Shown: one piece after another, positions 1 through 7,903 of the stretch | How the letters are laid out: each line of letters starts with the position of its first letter | How positions within the stretch are numbered: the first letter of the stretch is position 1 | Assembly (NCBI GenBank): GCA_019918135.1 | Contig: WBZZ01005557.1 | Span: forward strand, 62,001 to 126,000 | DNA from: Paulinella micropora | Lineage: Eukaryota > Cercozoa > Imbricatea > Euglyphida > Paulinellidae | Direction: 5' to 3' | Length of the DNA: 64,000 nt | Program-made: the position numbers and the translations under genes | Notes under the pieces: model-generated | What the model saw: the letters and a program-made list of their open reading frames with translations, nothing else | Told to the model about the DNA's origin: nothing | Databases searched by the model: none

Positions 1-1650
1 CAAAAAAATATTTTTTATTTTTATTATTCTTTTTATTTTTCTTTCTAACTCATAAGGATTTTCAATTCCCTTAACAAGCACACTTCGTTGAAGAATGGCA
101 TAAGTGTAATGGTTAAGATTAGTTATGCCATTACCACTCGCATTTGCACTTGTAGTTGAAGAGAATTCATATCGTCGTTCAGTGTCAAGGCTCAGTCCGC
201 TTACCTCATAGCCGTCTGTATCCTTATCGCACAGCGGGCGGTTGTTGTCCCAAGTATCCACATGGAACCAGTTGTAATGATAGACATCAGAATCAAAATA
301 GCACTTCCCTTCAACTTATCCTTCAAAATCATATAGTCTTCATTCTCAGAGGTATCAACATCAAACTGCTGGAGACGAGTTCCATCAAGAGTGGTATAAT
401 AAGTAATAATTTTAGCATCTGCCCTGTTATCATTATCATAAGCAGTGTTAGCACTCTCAGTGAAGTGAAAGGCGGATGTATAGATACGACGAATTCTTTC
501 ACCCTGCGAGCGGTTCATTTTGATGACAAAATTTTGCTGAGTAGATTGAAGACTTTGCTTCCAACAGATAGGGTATTCAATCTTAAATGGAAAGCCTTCA
601 CCCGCAATCTTTTGCTGGACGCCAAGGATGACATTTGGGTCAGTTTCCACTGACAGAAACAAATTCAAGTTTGAAACAGTGGCTCCGACAATAGTCGCTG
701 CGGCTCCAGCCGCCACACTCTTCGCATCTGTTCCATAGAAGAAAGACGGTTGGTTCCTTCCCACACAATTCGCATATCCAGAATTTCGTTGAAGCCGATA
801 GTCTTATCCAATTCAAAAATGGTGCCAAACAGCATACCCAAAGGAAGTTTAACATTGATAACTGGGTCAGGTTGAGCATTAGTTCCTCTTTCAAAATACT
901 TGGCTTCTTCGTAAGCCACATTAACGAAACTTGGATTACCTGTTCCTGCGGCAACAAGCAAGTCATCCTTACGACGAGCAGTGATAGGAGGATGGTCAAA
1001 GGCATCAGCTAGTTCGGCCTGTATGGTAGTGGATAAGGCACGAAGGTTGTTCTTGACTGTGTTGATATTTGTTTCGAGAGAAGTGATTGCAGCATTAACG
1101 GCAGCATCAGTATAAGTATTTGTTGTTTTCAGTTCAGTGTGTGCGCCGACATCAGCAACCGCTGCAACCGCCGCAGTGTTAAAAGAATTAATTCTAGCAT
1201 AACTTGTTGCTTTTGTTGAAAATGTGGTCGGGACATTACACTTTTGAAGCATGCATCCGCTAGATACGCCCGCCCCGTGGTTGTCAAGTGCCATAAACCT
1301 CTCATAGCAAATCTCAGGCTTCCATACAATCTTCGTGTAGTTGCCGACATTTTGGAGATTACACAAATACAACCCGCTTCTGGTTCTCAATTCAATTGTT
1401 CTAATCATACTCGAGCAGTCCATAAATATGCGATTATAACCAACCGATGCTGTAGGTGTGTAAGTAAATCGCAACACTGACCTCGCAAGGTTCAAAGGTC
1501 TAGTAGGGATTTCAAAGGTGCTTTCATTTCCACCAGCAGTGGTGAGAGTCACACTAGCCGACCCTTCACTGCTGGTAAGTTCAATTCATACTTTCCAGTG
1601 AGTAGTTCCTTAGTCCGATGAACTAGTTCTCCTCCGTATTGGACAGGCAT
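1..1650 (-). pseudogene. Major capsid protein, double jelly-roll type, frameshifted, 3' end cut by window
   Basis: This would be the main shell protein of the icosahedral virion. Reading starts at the ATG at 1650 (MPVQYGGELVHR...) and the recognisable protein runs through four frame segments. They are about 1650-1575, 1575-735, 735-300 and 300-1, with protein-like sequence continuing in a new frame after each break. Visible features are the N-terminal strand-rich part (RSVLRFTYTP, LGMLFGTIFELDKTIGFNEILDMRIVWEG) and a late segment with DVYHYNWFHVDTWDNNRP. No stop is met before base 1. The assignment rests on length, beta-rich character, first position in a capsid-penton-protease-ATPase block, and resemblance to Polinton/virophage-type capsids. 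At least three frameshifts make this copy non-coding as it stands. Confidence 0.72.
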
Positions 1651-1732
1651 TTTTGTTTTGTTTTTGAAGTAGTGTCAGTTGATTAATACACGAAATATAT
1701 TTATAGAAAAAAATAAATAATTAAAATAAATT

Positions 1733-1903
1733 GATATTTTATTCTGACTTCGTCATCATAAAACATCGTAAAAAAATAATTAATGGTTGTCGATGTTTGA
1801 GATTATAGATTCAACAAGTTGAATCCATAGCGAGAGTGCGTAGCACGACCATCTCGTAGAGTGATTACGCCCTTCGGGCAGTAAAGCGCAATTCTCAAAT
1901 ATC
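1733..1903. repeat. Intergenic hairpin cassette between penton and capsid genes
   Basis: Two inverted-repeat modules sit in the spacer. One at 1733-1767 begins GATATTTTATTC and ends TAAAACATC, with a central CTTCGTCATC. The other has arms at 1792-1804 and 1891-1903. Its interior includes a palindromic GATTCAAC/GTTGAATC segment and a GGGC/GCCC hairpin (CCCTTCGGG). The second module overlaps the penton stop codon. Related modules recur at 2716-2866, 4739-4859, 5251-5327 and 11117-11239. Likely roles are termination or RNA 3'-end formation and transcription initiation; this is inference. Confidence 0.7.
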
Positions 1904-2714
1904 ATCTGGATTTCAGCAAATTGAAGAATGAATTAAATAAACTAAAATAATTAGTTTCACGATAAACCAGTAATGTCATAACTATTCCCAAACCATTAAG
2001 ATTTATTGCTTGGTCGTTTTCGTCCGTCAAATAAAACCTGAATACGTTGTTTGAATTAGCAGACAATGTTTTACCATACTCAGACCCGCTTCCATCATAG
2101 ATAACAGAACCAAAAGGAATTTCGTTGGCAGTGTATATTTCTTGTAGCACATGATTATCACCTTCATTCACCAAATCCGATTGAAGGTATAAAGTCTTTT
2201 CTCCAGTTAGAATAATCACATTTGGCGACTTAATAAAATCATTGGCGAAGAAATATGTTGAGTTTCTATCAAAACCCATTACCTCATGAATACGGGTATC
2301 AGCATCAAATATAAACCGCGGTTGAATACCTCCGTTATTTGAAACACTGAATGTTAATTTACCATCCTCCGCTTCTGTGTTTGTATTGTTGCTTGAGACT
2401 ACATAAGTATAATCATTCGGACTTTCTGCCGTCAATATCTCAGATAGTTTATTTTTTAAGTTGTTCATTGTGTAGTTGCCCTCTGGTATTGTAATTAAAG
2501 CCTCATACCCGTCTTCGGATAATGTAAAAGTATTATATGGAGAGGCAACTGAATAATAAGATTTCGGAACATAGATATGAAGAATTTTACAATGTGTGGG
2601 ATTGTCTAGACCCTTCATATTGACTTCGTGTGTAAAGTCGCTGTCTGTCCCCGTTATTCGGTTTTTGCTATTTATGTAATAGATACCCGAACTTCTTCCT
2701 CCCTTGTACTCCAT
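1902..2714 (-). CDS. Penton (minor capsid) protein
   Basis: An intact 270-residue protein predicted to form the vertex penton of the virion. It opens with MEYKGGRSSGIYYINSKNRI, followed by SDFTHEVNM, a start typical of Polinton/virophage minor capsid proteins. The rest is strand-rich and compatible with a single jelly roll. It ends in a hydrophobic and basic tail. It lies between the capsid gene and the protease gene, all on the minus strand. The ATG at 2714 is one base from a hairpin arm at 2716, matching the integrase gene, which also starts just after such an arm; this supports the start choice. Unlike the capsid gene it shows no frameshift. Confidence 0.75.
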   Translation of the reverse strand: MEYKGGRSSGIYYINSKNRITGTDSDFTHEVNMKGLDNPTHCKILHIYVPKSYYSVASPYNTFTLSEDGYEALITIPEGNYTMNNLKNKLSEILTAESPNDYTYVVSSNNTNTEAEDGKLTFSVSNNGGIQPRFIFDADTRIHEVMGFDRNSTYFFANDFIKSPNVIILTGEKTLYLQSDLVNEGDNHVLQEIYTANEIPFGSVIYDGSGSEYGKTLSANSNNVFRFYLTDENDQAINLNGLGIVMTLLVYRETNYFSLFNSFFNLLKSR

Positions 2715-2715
2715 T

Positions 2716-2866
2716 GATATTTTAGAATTGCGATTCGTGCTGTCGCACTCTCTCTTATTCTAAAATATCGTTTTTTCTTTTTCAAAAAAAAAATTAATGC
2801 TTATTGTAATGCTTAAAAGTGCGTAGCCCCCGATGTTTGTTGAAGACGTAGTCTGAAACAAATATC
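2716..2866. repeat. Intergenic hairpin cassette between protease and penton genes
   Basis: A perfect 13-bp inverted repeat (GATATTTTAGAAT at 2716-2728, its complement at 2757-2769) encloses a small GTGC...GCAC hairpin. The second family occurs at 2832-2866 (GATGTTTGTTG...ACAAATATC), close to the protease stop at 2880. In minus-strand order this is upstream stop, second-family hairpin, A/T-rich stretch, first-family hairpin, penton ATG. Confidence 0.75.
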
Positions 2867-2879
2867 AAATAAATATCAT

Positions 2880-3359
2880 TTACAAAAAGGTGTCAAATCC
2901 ATAACCATTCTGTGCTTTTAATTTTTCCGCTTCGTCTTCTTTTAAGTCTGTATAGCCACTAGCAAATTTCAATCGCACTCCTTTTGCTCGCTCTAAAAGA
3001 AACCGCATTGAGTGCCATCCACATGTGTCGCTCGTATCAGATTGTTGTTTTACTTGATTGACCTTCATCAATAAATAACTATCTGGGTGGCTTTTATCTA
3101 TTAGTTGTTTCATTTGTTGTTGAAAGTCTTCAGTCGGTTGATATTCAGCCAAAGGGTCATACACTTCAACACTCCTGTCTTTATCCAGACTTACCCATAT
3201 TGCAATCCAATGAGACCCCGCTTGTTTGTGATTGTCCAAATTCATAATAAATCCGTATCGCTTTCTGCTTCCGGGCTTCAACTTGTAGATTTCATCACTG
3301 GCTATCGCTCCGAGATACCATCCATATTTTTTCATTATGTCATCTATTTCATTAGTCAT
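2880..3359 (-). CDS. Adenovirus-type cysteine protease (virion maturation)
   Basis: A 159-residue Ulp1/adenain-fold protease expected to cleave structural precursors during maturation. Catalytic residues are visible in order: His in GSHWIAIW (about residue 50), an acidic Asp in VEVYDPL (about residue 67), and the nucleophile Cys in DTCGWHSMRF (about residue 112). The length is short, as usual for Polinton proteases. The start codon overlaps the stop of the upstream proline/glutamine-rich gene (TAATG), so the two are probably co-expressed. The reading frame is intact. The family assignment is firm; the substrates (capsid, penton, core protein) are inferred. Confidence 0.9.
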   Translation of the reverse strand: MTNEIDDIMKKYGWYLGAIASDEIYKLKPGSRKRYGFIMNLDNHKQAGSHWIAIWVSLDKDRSVEVYDPLAEYQPTEDFQQQMKQLIDKSHPDSYLLMKVNQVKQQSDTSDTCGWHSMRFLLERAKGVRLKFASGYTDLKEDEAEKLKAQNGYGFDTFL

Positions 3360-3607
3360 TAGTCCCCGCCCCTCTCCCTCTTGCTGGGGTCTGGTTGCTG
3401 TGTGTCGGGCTGTGGCTCCTCTTGCTGTGGCTCAGGCTGTGGCTCAGGCTGTGGCTCTGGTGTCTCCGCGACGCTCGGGGGTATGGTTGTCTCCTCTGGT
3501 TGTTGTTGCTCTGGTTGTTGTTGCTGTGGCTCAGGCTGTGGTTGCTCTGGTTGCTGTTCATTTCTATATTTATTTATAAGAGCATTAACATAATCTTTTT
3601 TTCTCAT
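3359..3607 (-). CDS. Proline/glutamine/glutamate-rich small protein
   Basis: An 82-residue protein that begins with a short basic helix (MRKKDYVNALINKYRNE) and continues as low-complexity repeats of PQPEP, QQQPEQ and EPQPEPQ. It ends in a basic KRERGGD tail. It is not recognisable as a known family. It lies directly between the coiled-coil gene, whose stop abuts this ATG, and the protease gene, whose ATG overlaps this stop. It is therefore probably part of one minus-strand transcript of virion genes. The repeat-rich DNA generates several long open frames on the other strand, which are not real. A disordered linker or virion-internal role is possible but unproven. Confidence 0.55.
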   Translation of the reverse strand: MRKKDYVNALINKYRNEQQPEQPQPEPQQQQPEQQQPEETTIPPSVAETPEPQPEPQPEPQQEEPQPDTQQPDPSKRERGGD

Positions 3608-4732
3608 TCAATGTGTCCATTCTTTTCTTGATAGATACTTTTTAATGTTTTTTACGGAAAACACTTTATTAATCAAATCTTCTAAACCAGTTCCCGTTTG
3701 TAAGCCCAAATATTCTGCTAGTTTCTTTTTTACTTCGTCCTTATTTTGTCCAACATCTATTTTATGTTCTACAATTTTGTCTATTATCCATGATGCCCTT
3801 TGGTTCCAACCTTTAACATCGTGGCCTTCATTTTTAAGTTTTTCCCTTAGTGCTTCACCAAGAATTTTAATAGTAAGTTTTTTCTCAATATTACTATTTG
3901 ATAATCCATTCTTCAACATTAATCTGTATTTAGCATCCTCTAGTTTGTTTCCTATATTTTTATTTAATGCTTCTTGTGCTCCTAGCATTTTTTTCATATC
4001 ATCTATTGTTATTTGTTGCTTTTGAAAATCTTTTATTCTTTCTGCTATACTTTGTATTTTACTAGGTTCCCAATTATCTATATCTGCTTGAGTAAAAACT
4101 CCCGAATTTATGATAAATTTTTTATTTTCTTCAAATTCTTTATTTGGTTTAACTTTTACCTTTGACTGTGCCTGTTGTTCTTGTGGTTGTCCCTGCTGTG
4201 CAGGCATAATATATTGTTGTTGTGGTGGTGGCATAATGGCTAATCTTTGGTTCCTTTGCTGTTCGTATTGTAAATCCTCTATGAGTTTTTGCTCCTTTCT
4301 TAGTTCTCTGTCTTTTTGTTCTTGTCGTTCCTTGATATCTTCCATGTCTTTTCGGTGTTGCCTCTTCTTTTCGTCTTCAGCATCAACTCGTGCTTTTTTC
4401 TCTTTTGGGTCAATCTCATCAATCTTTTCGTATTTATCCTTTCTGAGTTTGTCTAAGTGGTCATTAATGGCAGTTCTAGTATTTTGCTCAATCTCCGACA
4501 AACTCTGGACTTTTCGCAAGTCTTCTTTTCGCTTAGGTGCTCGCTTTGATTTTGGTCTGCTTAAGTATTTCATAAAAAGTTTAACAATTTGAAGTGTGCT
4601 CATATCATTTGTCTTTTTACCGAAATTAAGATAATATTTTTTACCCTTCTGGATAATATATGGTTTCCCGCTCTTATTCCTATAAACCCGCGGTGGTCTT
4701 AATTTCTGTTTCTTCGCTTTCTTGACGACCAT
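3608..4732 (-). CDS. Basic coiled-coil protein, likely virion component
   Basis: An intact 374-residue protein without a recognised family. The first 60 residues are basic (VVKKAKKQKLRPPRVYRNKSGKP). A long charged coiled coil rich in K, E, D, R and Q occupies about residues 65-160. It is followed by a PPPQQQ/QGQPQEQQAQ low-complexity linker and a helical C-terminal half. The ATG at 4732 lies just after a hairpin arm (4739-4751), as for the penton and integrase genes, which supports this start. The gene opens a tight block with the PQ-rich protein and the protease (TGAATG and TAATG junctions). A scaffold, core or DNA-binding structural role is inferred from context only. Confidence 0.7.
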   Translation of the reverse strand: MVVKKAKKQKLRPPRVYRNKSGKPYIIQKGKKYYLNFGKKTNDMSTLQIVKLFMKYLSRPKSKRAPKRKEDLRKVQSLSEIEQNTRTAINDHLDKLRKDKYEKIDEIDPKEKKARVDAEDEKKRQHRKDMEDIKERQEQKDRELRKEQKLIEDLQYEQQRNQRLAIMPPPQQQYIMPAQQGQPQEQQAQSKVKVKPNKEFEENKKFIINSGVFTQADIDNWEPSKIQSIAERIKDFQKQQITIDDMKKMLGAQEALNKNIGNKLEDAKYRLMLKNGLSNSNIEKKLTIKILGEALREKLKNEGHDVKGWNQRASWIIDKIVEHKIDVGQNKDEVKKKLAEYLGLQTGTGLEDLINKVFSVKNIKKYLSRKEWTH

Positions 4733-4738
4733 TCTATA

Positions 4739-4859
4739 GATAGTTTAGAATTGCGTTTCGTGCTATCGCACTCTCACTTATTCTAAACCATCGTTTTTTA
4801 TTTTAGGAAAAAATAATGGTCATCGATGTTTTGTGATGACGAAGTCAGAACAAAATATC
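4739..4859. repeat. Intergenic hairpin cassette before the coiled-coil gene
   Basis: First-family arms lie at 4739-4751 and 4780-4792 (12 of 13 positions pair, the other a G-T wobble), with an internal GTGC...GCAC hairpin. The second-family hairpin is at 4825-4859 (GATGTTTTGTG...ACAAAATATC) and overlaps the 3' end of the upstream basic-protein frame. The order is the same as at 2716-2866 and 11117-11239. Confidence 0.75.
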
Positions 4860-5187
4860 TTTGGAATTTAAGGGCACCTCGTCCTCTCTGCTTACCATAC
4901 CCCAGTCTTGATGCTACAGCACCAACACTACCAGCGTAAGGCACCCCGACACTACTTAATGCTCCCGCAGTCCTAGAGATTAACTTATTACCGCGAAGAA
5001 ATTTATCAACGGCCATTGCGGTTTTGCCAACTTTTTGCCACTTAATTTTACCGCCAGCCTGTCCCTTGCCTCCTTGCTTCTTCTTGCGACCAGTCTTCTT
5101 TTTACCTCCAGCCATGTTGGTGCTTGAGTTAATAGTTCGTTTGCCGATTGTTGGAATGACTTCAACACGAGATGTCTTCACTACCAT
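4798..5187 (-). CDS. Small basic core-like protein
   Basis: A lysine/glycine-rich protein. The frame opens at 5220, but the start at 5187 (MVVKTSRVEVIP) or 5115 (MAGGKKKTGRKKK) is more likely, because residues before 5187 look like leader. It contains a very basic GGKKKTGRKKKQGGKGQAGG stretch, then a helix (VGKTAMAVDKFL) and an apolar segment (AGALSSVGVPYAGSVGAVASRLGYG) ending in KQRGRGAL. Basic segment plus small apolar segment resembles adenovirus-type core/pX proteins, and Gly-Gly-containing sites could serve the viral protease; both points are inference. The final ~20 codons run into a second-family hairpin, so the natural stop may have been earlier. Confidence 0.5.
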   Translation of the reverse strand: MVVKTSRVEVIPTIGKRTINSSTNMAGGKKKTGRKKKQGGKGQAGGKIKWQKVGKTAMAVDKFLRGNKLISRTAGALSSVGVPYAGSVGAVASRLGYGKQRGRGALKFQRYFVLTSSSQNIDDHYFFLK

Positions 5188-5220
5188 ATAATAGAAAGAT
5201 TTTAAAAAATCTTTCAGCAA

Positions 5221-5437
5221 AAATAAAAAATAATTACAAAAATAATTATTGATATTTTAGAATTGCGTTTTGTGCTGACGCACTCCCGCTATGGATTCAA
5301 CTTGTTGAATCTATATTCTAAAACATCGTTTTTTCGATGTTTATGGAAGGGACTATGTCCCTTTCCAAACCCGCGGGGGGTATGGTAGGGGGGTGGAACC
5401 CCCTCCAAACGAATGAGAGTGTAGTTGATAAATATCA
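5221..5437. repeat. Spacer with hairpin cassette between ATPase and core-like genes
   Basis: First-family arms lie at 5251-5263 and 5315-5327. They enclose the same palindromic GATTCAAC/GTTGAATC insert seen in the 1792-1903 cassette. Between there and the ATPase stop are further self-complementary pieces: GGAAGGGAC/GTCCCTTTCC around 5345-5366 and a GGGGGTGGAACCCCC hairpin near 5388-5404. No coding sequence was seen. Confidence 0.6.
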
Positions 5438-6259
5438 TTATTTCATGCGATAGGCAAAGTTTTTTCTTAACTCATCATCAACACTTGAGACATAAAGAAA
5501 ATTAAATCTCTCCTTTGTTGCTTCGTGATACTTTTGAAGAAAGTAATCAAAGTCAAAAGATAAGTCTAAGTGTTTATACACGAGTTCCATTTTGTCCTGA
5601 GATTGCCCCGGAAAGATTAATAGATAATCTAACTGCTTAATGGCTTCTGGCCGTAGGTCGTTCAGATACTGGCTTGACATAATAACCTTACTTTTATAGT
5701 GTCTGTTCTTTTTTAACAAATCACTTACGGACTTGTCTCTTAATCCACTTCCTAAATCGTCCAAAACAAAAACTACCTCTGGAGAAATATACTTACTTGG
5801 CCTTTCTTTCGCCTCCGCGGCGCTCTGTTTCTTTTTTTCTTCTTTTCCGAAATAAAGAAATTGTGGCTTCTCTATTTCTTCTTTGTCTTGTTTTACTTCT
5901 CCTTCGTGTTGCTCGTCCTGTCTGTTCAGTTTGTCTAACTCATAATCAATGACATTTACACCATCTGATTTAAGAAAGGTATATATTGCCATCGGGTTGC
6001 CTCTGTTCTTAAAGTGCTTTACCATTGCTTTATAAATGTAGTCCTTGTGTATCGTTGAAGCAATAATGACAATACGGGTTTTTCTGTCTGTAGTCCGTTT
6101 CAGTATTTCAAAGAGTGCTGTCGTTTTCCCGCTCTTCTTACGGTCGAGTAGAAATATGTTGGCATACGGCTCATTAAATAATTTATAACCTTTTGCTTTT
6201 TTATTTCCATCACCCTCTTGTTTTACTGGCTTCACCTTGACATTATTGATTTTTTGCAT
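5438..6259 (-). CDS. DNA-packaging ATPase (A32/FtsK-HerA type)
   Basis: An intact 273-residue ATPase expected to pump viral DNA into the capsid. The Walker A region is ANIFLLDRKKSGKTT (about residues 33-47) and Walker B is VVFVLDDLGSG (about residues 160-170). A downstream MSSQYLND segment matches the sensor region of this family. The ATG at 6259 (MQKINNVK) is chosen because upstream residues of the open frame overlap the preceding gene. The first glycine of the usual GxxxxGKT signature is replaced by aspartate (DRKKSGKT). A lysine/glutamate-rich insertion sits at about residues 113-150. It follows the 6270-6632 gene by only ten bases, so co-transcription is likely. Confidence 0.88.
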   Translation of the reverse strand: MQKINNVKVKPVKQEGDGNKKAKGYKLFNEPYANIFLLDRKKSGKTTALFEILKRTTDRKTRIVIIASTIHKDYIYKAMVKHFKNRGNPMAIYTFLKSDGVNVIDYELDKLNRQDEQHEGEVKQDKEEIEKPQFLYFGKEEKKKQSAAEAKERPSKYISPEVVFVLDDLGSGLRDKSVSDLLKKNRHYKSKVIMSSQYLNDLRPEAIKQLDYLLIFPGQSQDKMELVYKHLDLSFDFDYFLQKYHEATKERFNFLYVSSVDDELRKNFAYRMK

Positions 6260-6269
6260 CGTGTATATT

Positions 6270-6632
6270 CTAAGCAAGAAATTCCAAACACACAACAATT
6301 CGGCCTGCTAAATTTCCTGTATCAATATTTCCGCTGTCAGTTTCAAGGACTTTAAATGTATATTGTCCGTCAGTCCATCCTACAACACCCAAATTATAAC
6401 CGAGGTTTGAAATGTTTGCTGTGGTGCTGTCCGCAAATGTTCCAATAATTCCAATTCTATCCATGTAAAGAATTCTGGTTTTTGTCTCTGTCTGGTCGTT
6501 CATATAGTGGATAAATTTTACATTCATTTTGGTGGGTGTGAATGACATTTGGATATTTTTATTAAATGTTTTGCTTCCTCCAGCAAAATCATTGCTTAGA
6601 AAAATAATCTTTTGGTATTTGTGCTCCGACAT
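6270..6632 (-). CDS. Small beta-rich protein of the virion gene block
   Basis: A 120-residue protein with alternating hydrophobic strands (YQKIIFLSNDF, MNVKFIHYMN, RILYMDRIGIIG, YTFKVLET, GRIVVCLEFLA). It has no signal peptide, membrane segment or recognised motif. It stands immediately upstream of the packaging ATPase in the same direction, with ten bases between them. The predicted all-beta character would suit a small capsid-associated or cement-like protein, but this is a guess from composition and position. The frame is intact and starts at 6632, facing the small plus-strand gene at 6657. Confidence 0.6.
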   Translation of the reverse strand: MSEHKYQKIIFLSNDFAGGSKTFNKNIQMSFTPTKMNVKFIHYMNDQTETKTRILYMDRIGIIGTFADSTTANISNLGYNLGVVGWTDGQYTFKVLETDSGNIDTGNLAGRIVVCLEFLA

Positions 6633-6656
6633 TGTTTATATATTGTGTAATATATT
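6633..6656. promoter_or_regulatory. Possible bidirectional promoter spacer
   Basis: Only 24 bases separate the divergent starts at 6632 (minus) and 6657 (plus). The spacer is almost pure A/T (TTTATATATTGTG, TAATATATTA) with TATA-like elements on both strands. It must hold part of both promoters if both genes are real. Confidence 0.35.
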
Positions 6657-6911
6657 ATGTTATTAATATTATTATTTATGTGGTCTGTGTTAGGTCGGAC
6701 TGCCTGCGACTTTTACTCGCGGGTCAGTGAGAAAAAAAATGAGAGTTGTGCTTATTGTATAAAGCAAGGGGTAGATACGGGGTTTAAGTGTGTTTTCATA
6801 AATAACGGAAATAATATGTGTCGTAGTTTTGATGAGGCTTTGCCTTTAATGTGTGCGGGCGATAATAGATGGTATATGACACATACATATGAATGCTCAC
6901 TTCTTACTTGA
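6657..6911 (+). CDS. Small secreted or membrane-anchored cysteine-rich protein
   Basis: An 84-residue protein with a clear N-terminal hydrophobic signal-like segment (MLLILLFMWSVLGRTAC). The mature part has about seven cysteines: one just after the signal segment, ESCAYCI, FKCVF, NMCRSF, LMCAGD and YECSLL. This suggests a disulfide-bonded extracytoplasmic domain. It is unrelated to any family I recognise; a PSI-like cysteine spacing is a weak possibility. It is the only plus-strand gene within the left block. Its 3' end overlaps by about 15 bases the end of a minus-strand small membrane protein at 6897. Confidence 0.45.
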   Translation: MLLILLFMWSVLGRTACDFYSRVSEKKNESCAYCIKQGVDTGFKCVFINNGNNMCRSFDEALPLMCAGDNRWYMTHTYECSLLT

Positions 6912-7043
6912 AGAAGGTGATGGAAGGCAAATACCGATAAGCAATGTTAAAATTCCGACATAAGTATTAGCAACCTCACACGGCAAGTTCTTTTCAGATA
7001 GCCTTACGATACAAAGGGCTATAATGGCAATAATGATACCCAT
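6897..7043 (-). CDS. 48-residue protein with two membrane segments
   Basis: An open frame from ATG at 7043 to TGA at 6897. It has a hydrophobic N-terminus (MGIIIAIIALCIVRL), a short polar stretch (SEKNLPCEVAN), a second hydrophobic segment (TYVGILTLLIGICL) and a PSPSSSKK tail. Two membrane passes in such a small protein are unlikely by chance, and size and placement fit the small membrane proteins common in these viruses. It lies downstream of the 7057-7245 frame on the same strand with a 13-base gap. No function can be assigned. Confidence 0.4.
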   Translation of the reverse strand: MGIIIAIIALCIVRLSEKNLPCEVANTYVGILTLLIGICLPSPSSSKK

Positions 7044-7056
7044 TTGAAATAAGTAT

Positions 7057-7245
7057 TTAATAAGTCGGCTGTCTGTCGTTTTTTATACAACAACAATTCC
7101 AGTTATCTTCCAATTCGTGCTCTACTTTTTTTTCCTCAGTCTTTAGTTCTACTTCAAGAACACGAGACTTTAATTTGGGAGTTAGTTCGCCATCCATATC
7201 CATAATAGGTGGTGGTATGTGAAGTCTAGTTGTATTATTTGACAT
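7057..7245 (-). CDS. Small acidic protein after the fibre gene
   Basis: A 62-residue frame (MSNNTTRLHIPPPIMDMDGEL...) with a charged helical middle (KLKSRVLEVELKTEEKKVEHELED) and a WNCCCIK cluster near the C-terminus. Its ATG overlaps the last codons of the S74 domain frame (7235), consistent with translational coupling. No known family. The triple cysteine could bind metal or be lipidated, but nothing more can be said. Confidence 0.4.
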   Translation of the reverse strand: MSNNTTRLHIPPPIMDMDGELTPKLKSRVLEVELKTEEKKVEHELEDNWNCCCIKNDRQPTY

Positions 7246-7903
7246 TTTCTCTAATTTCTTGTAGTATATTCATAAGATTTTTATTTTCTTTTTCTAAATT
7301 AACTACTTTTTCCGCCATGTGTTGAAAAGCACTGACTAATATCGTTATAAAACTTGTATATGTTATGCCTTCAAGGTAGCCATCTCCATCGTCCGCTTTT
7401 ATTCCACTTGCAGATACAAATTCAGGAATTATTTTTTTTACTTCATCCGCAATAAATCCGTGGTTCTTTTGTTCTTTCTTTTCGTCTGATTTCAAATAAT
7501 ATGAACAACAATTTATTTTCATTAGTTTCTCACAACAATCCCCGCAGTCTAATGTTTTAATATCTGATTTTAGTCTCCTGTCCGATGAGTTTGTCCAAGC
7601 ACCATTAAGCGGAATATAATTATAACTGCCTGACGGCGCACCCGTAGAGTTTGAAGTAGTCCAAGCATGAAGTATGCCAGTTGAAGCACAAACCACTCCA
7701 TAATTTGAATATCCTCCTGATTTCATATGTATTTGTGGGTCGTAAGTTGATGGACTTGGTCTTTTTCTTAATGTTAAAAATCCGCTGGATGCTGTTGTGA
7801 TGCTTAAATCTCCCGATGTATTAATGTTCATCGCCTCAGTGTAAGATATATTGTTTCCCACCGTTGTTCCTGAATTATAATAAAAAGCGAGTTTTCCACC
7901 TTT
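7235..7903 (-). CDS. S74 intramolecular chaperone/autoprotease domain of the fibre (in frame with the fibre after one TAA)
   Basis: About 220 residues in the same frame as the long fibre upstream, separated from it only by TAA at 7904-7906. The first ATG is at 7861, but the frame is open from 7903, and KGGKLAFYYNSG before that ATG looks like fibre sequence. The C-terminal half carries the Peptidase_S74 signature: SDRRLKSDIKTLD with the catalytic Ser, GFIADEVKKIIPEFV, a region with YTSFITILVSAFQHMA, and a terminal coiled coil (VVNLEKENKNLMNILQEI). In phage tailspikes this module trimerises the fibre and then cuts itself off. Expression as a separate protein, readthrough fusion, or a recent nonsense mutation are all possible. 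Confidence 0.85.
   Translation of the reverse strand, partial: KGGKLAFYYNSGTTVGNNISYTEAMNINTSGDLSITTASSGFLTLRKRPSPSTYDPQIHMKSGGYSNYGVVCASTGILHAWTTSNSTGAPSGSYNYIPLNGAWTNSSDRRLKSDIKTLDCGDCCEKLMKINCCSYYLKSDEKKEQKNHGFIADEVKKIIPEFVSASGIKADDGDGYLEGITYTSFITILVSAFQHMAEKVVNLEKENKNLMNILQEIRENVK

Noticed and set aside
3337..3631. Several plus-strand frames, including a cysteine-rich metallothionein-like one
   Set aside because: They are antisense shadows of the CAG/CCA-rich proline/glutamine gene; the minus-strand frame has proper start and stop overlaps with its neighbours.
4110..4592. 160-codon plus-strand frame rich in Cys and Ser
   Set aside because: Antisense of the Lys/Gln/Glu coiled-coil gene, with no start context or homology.
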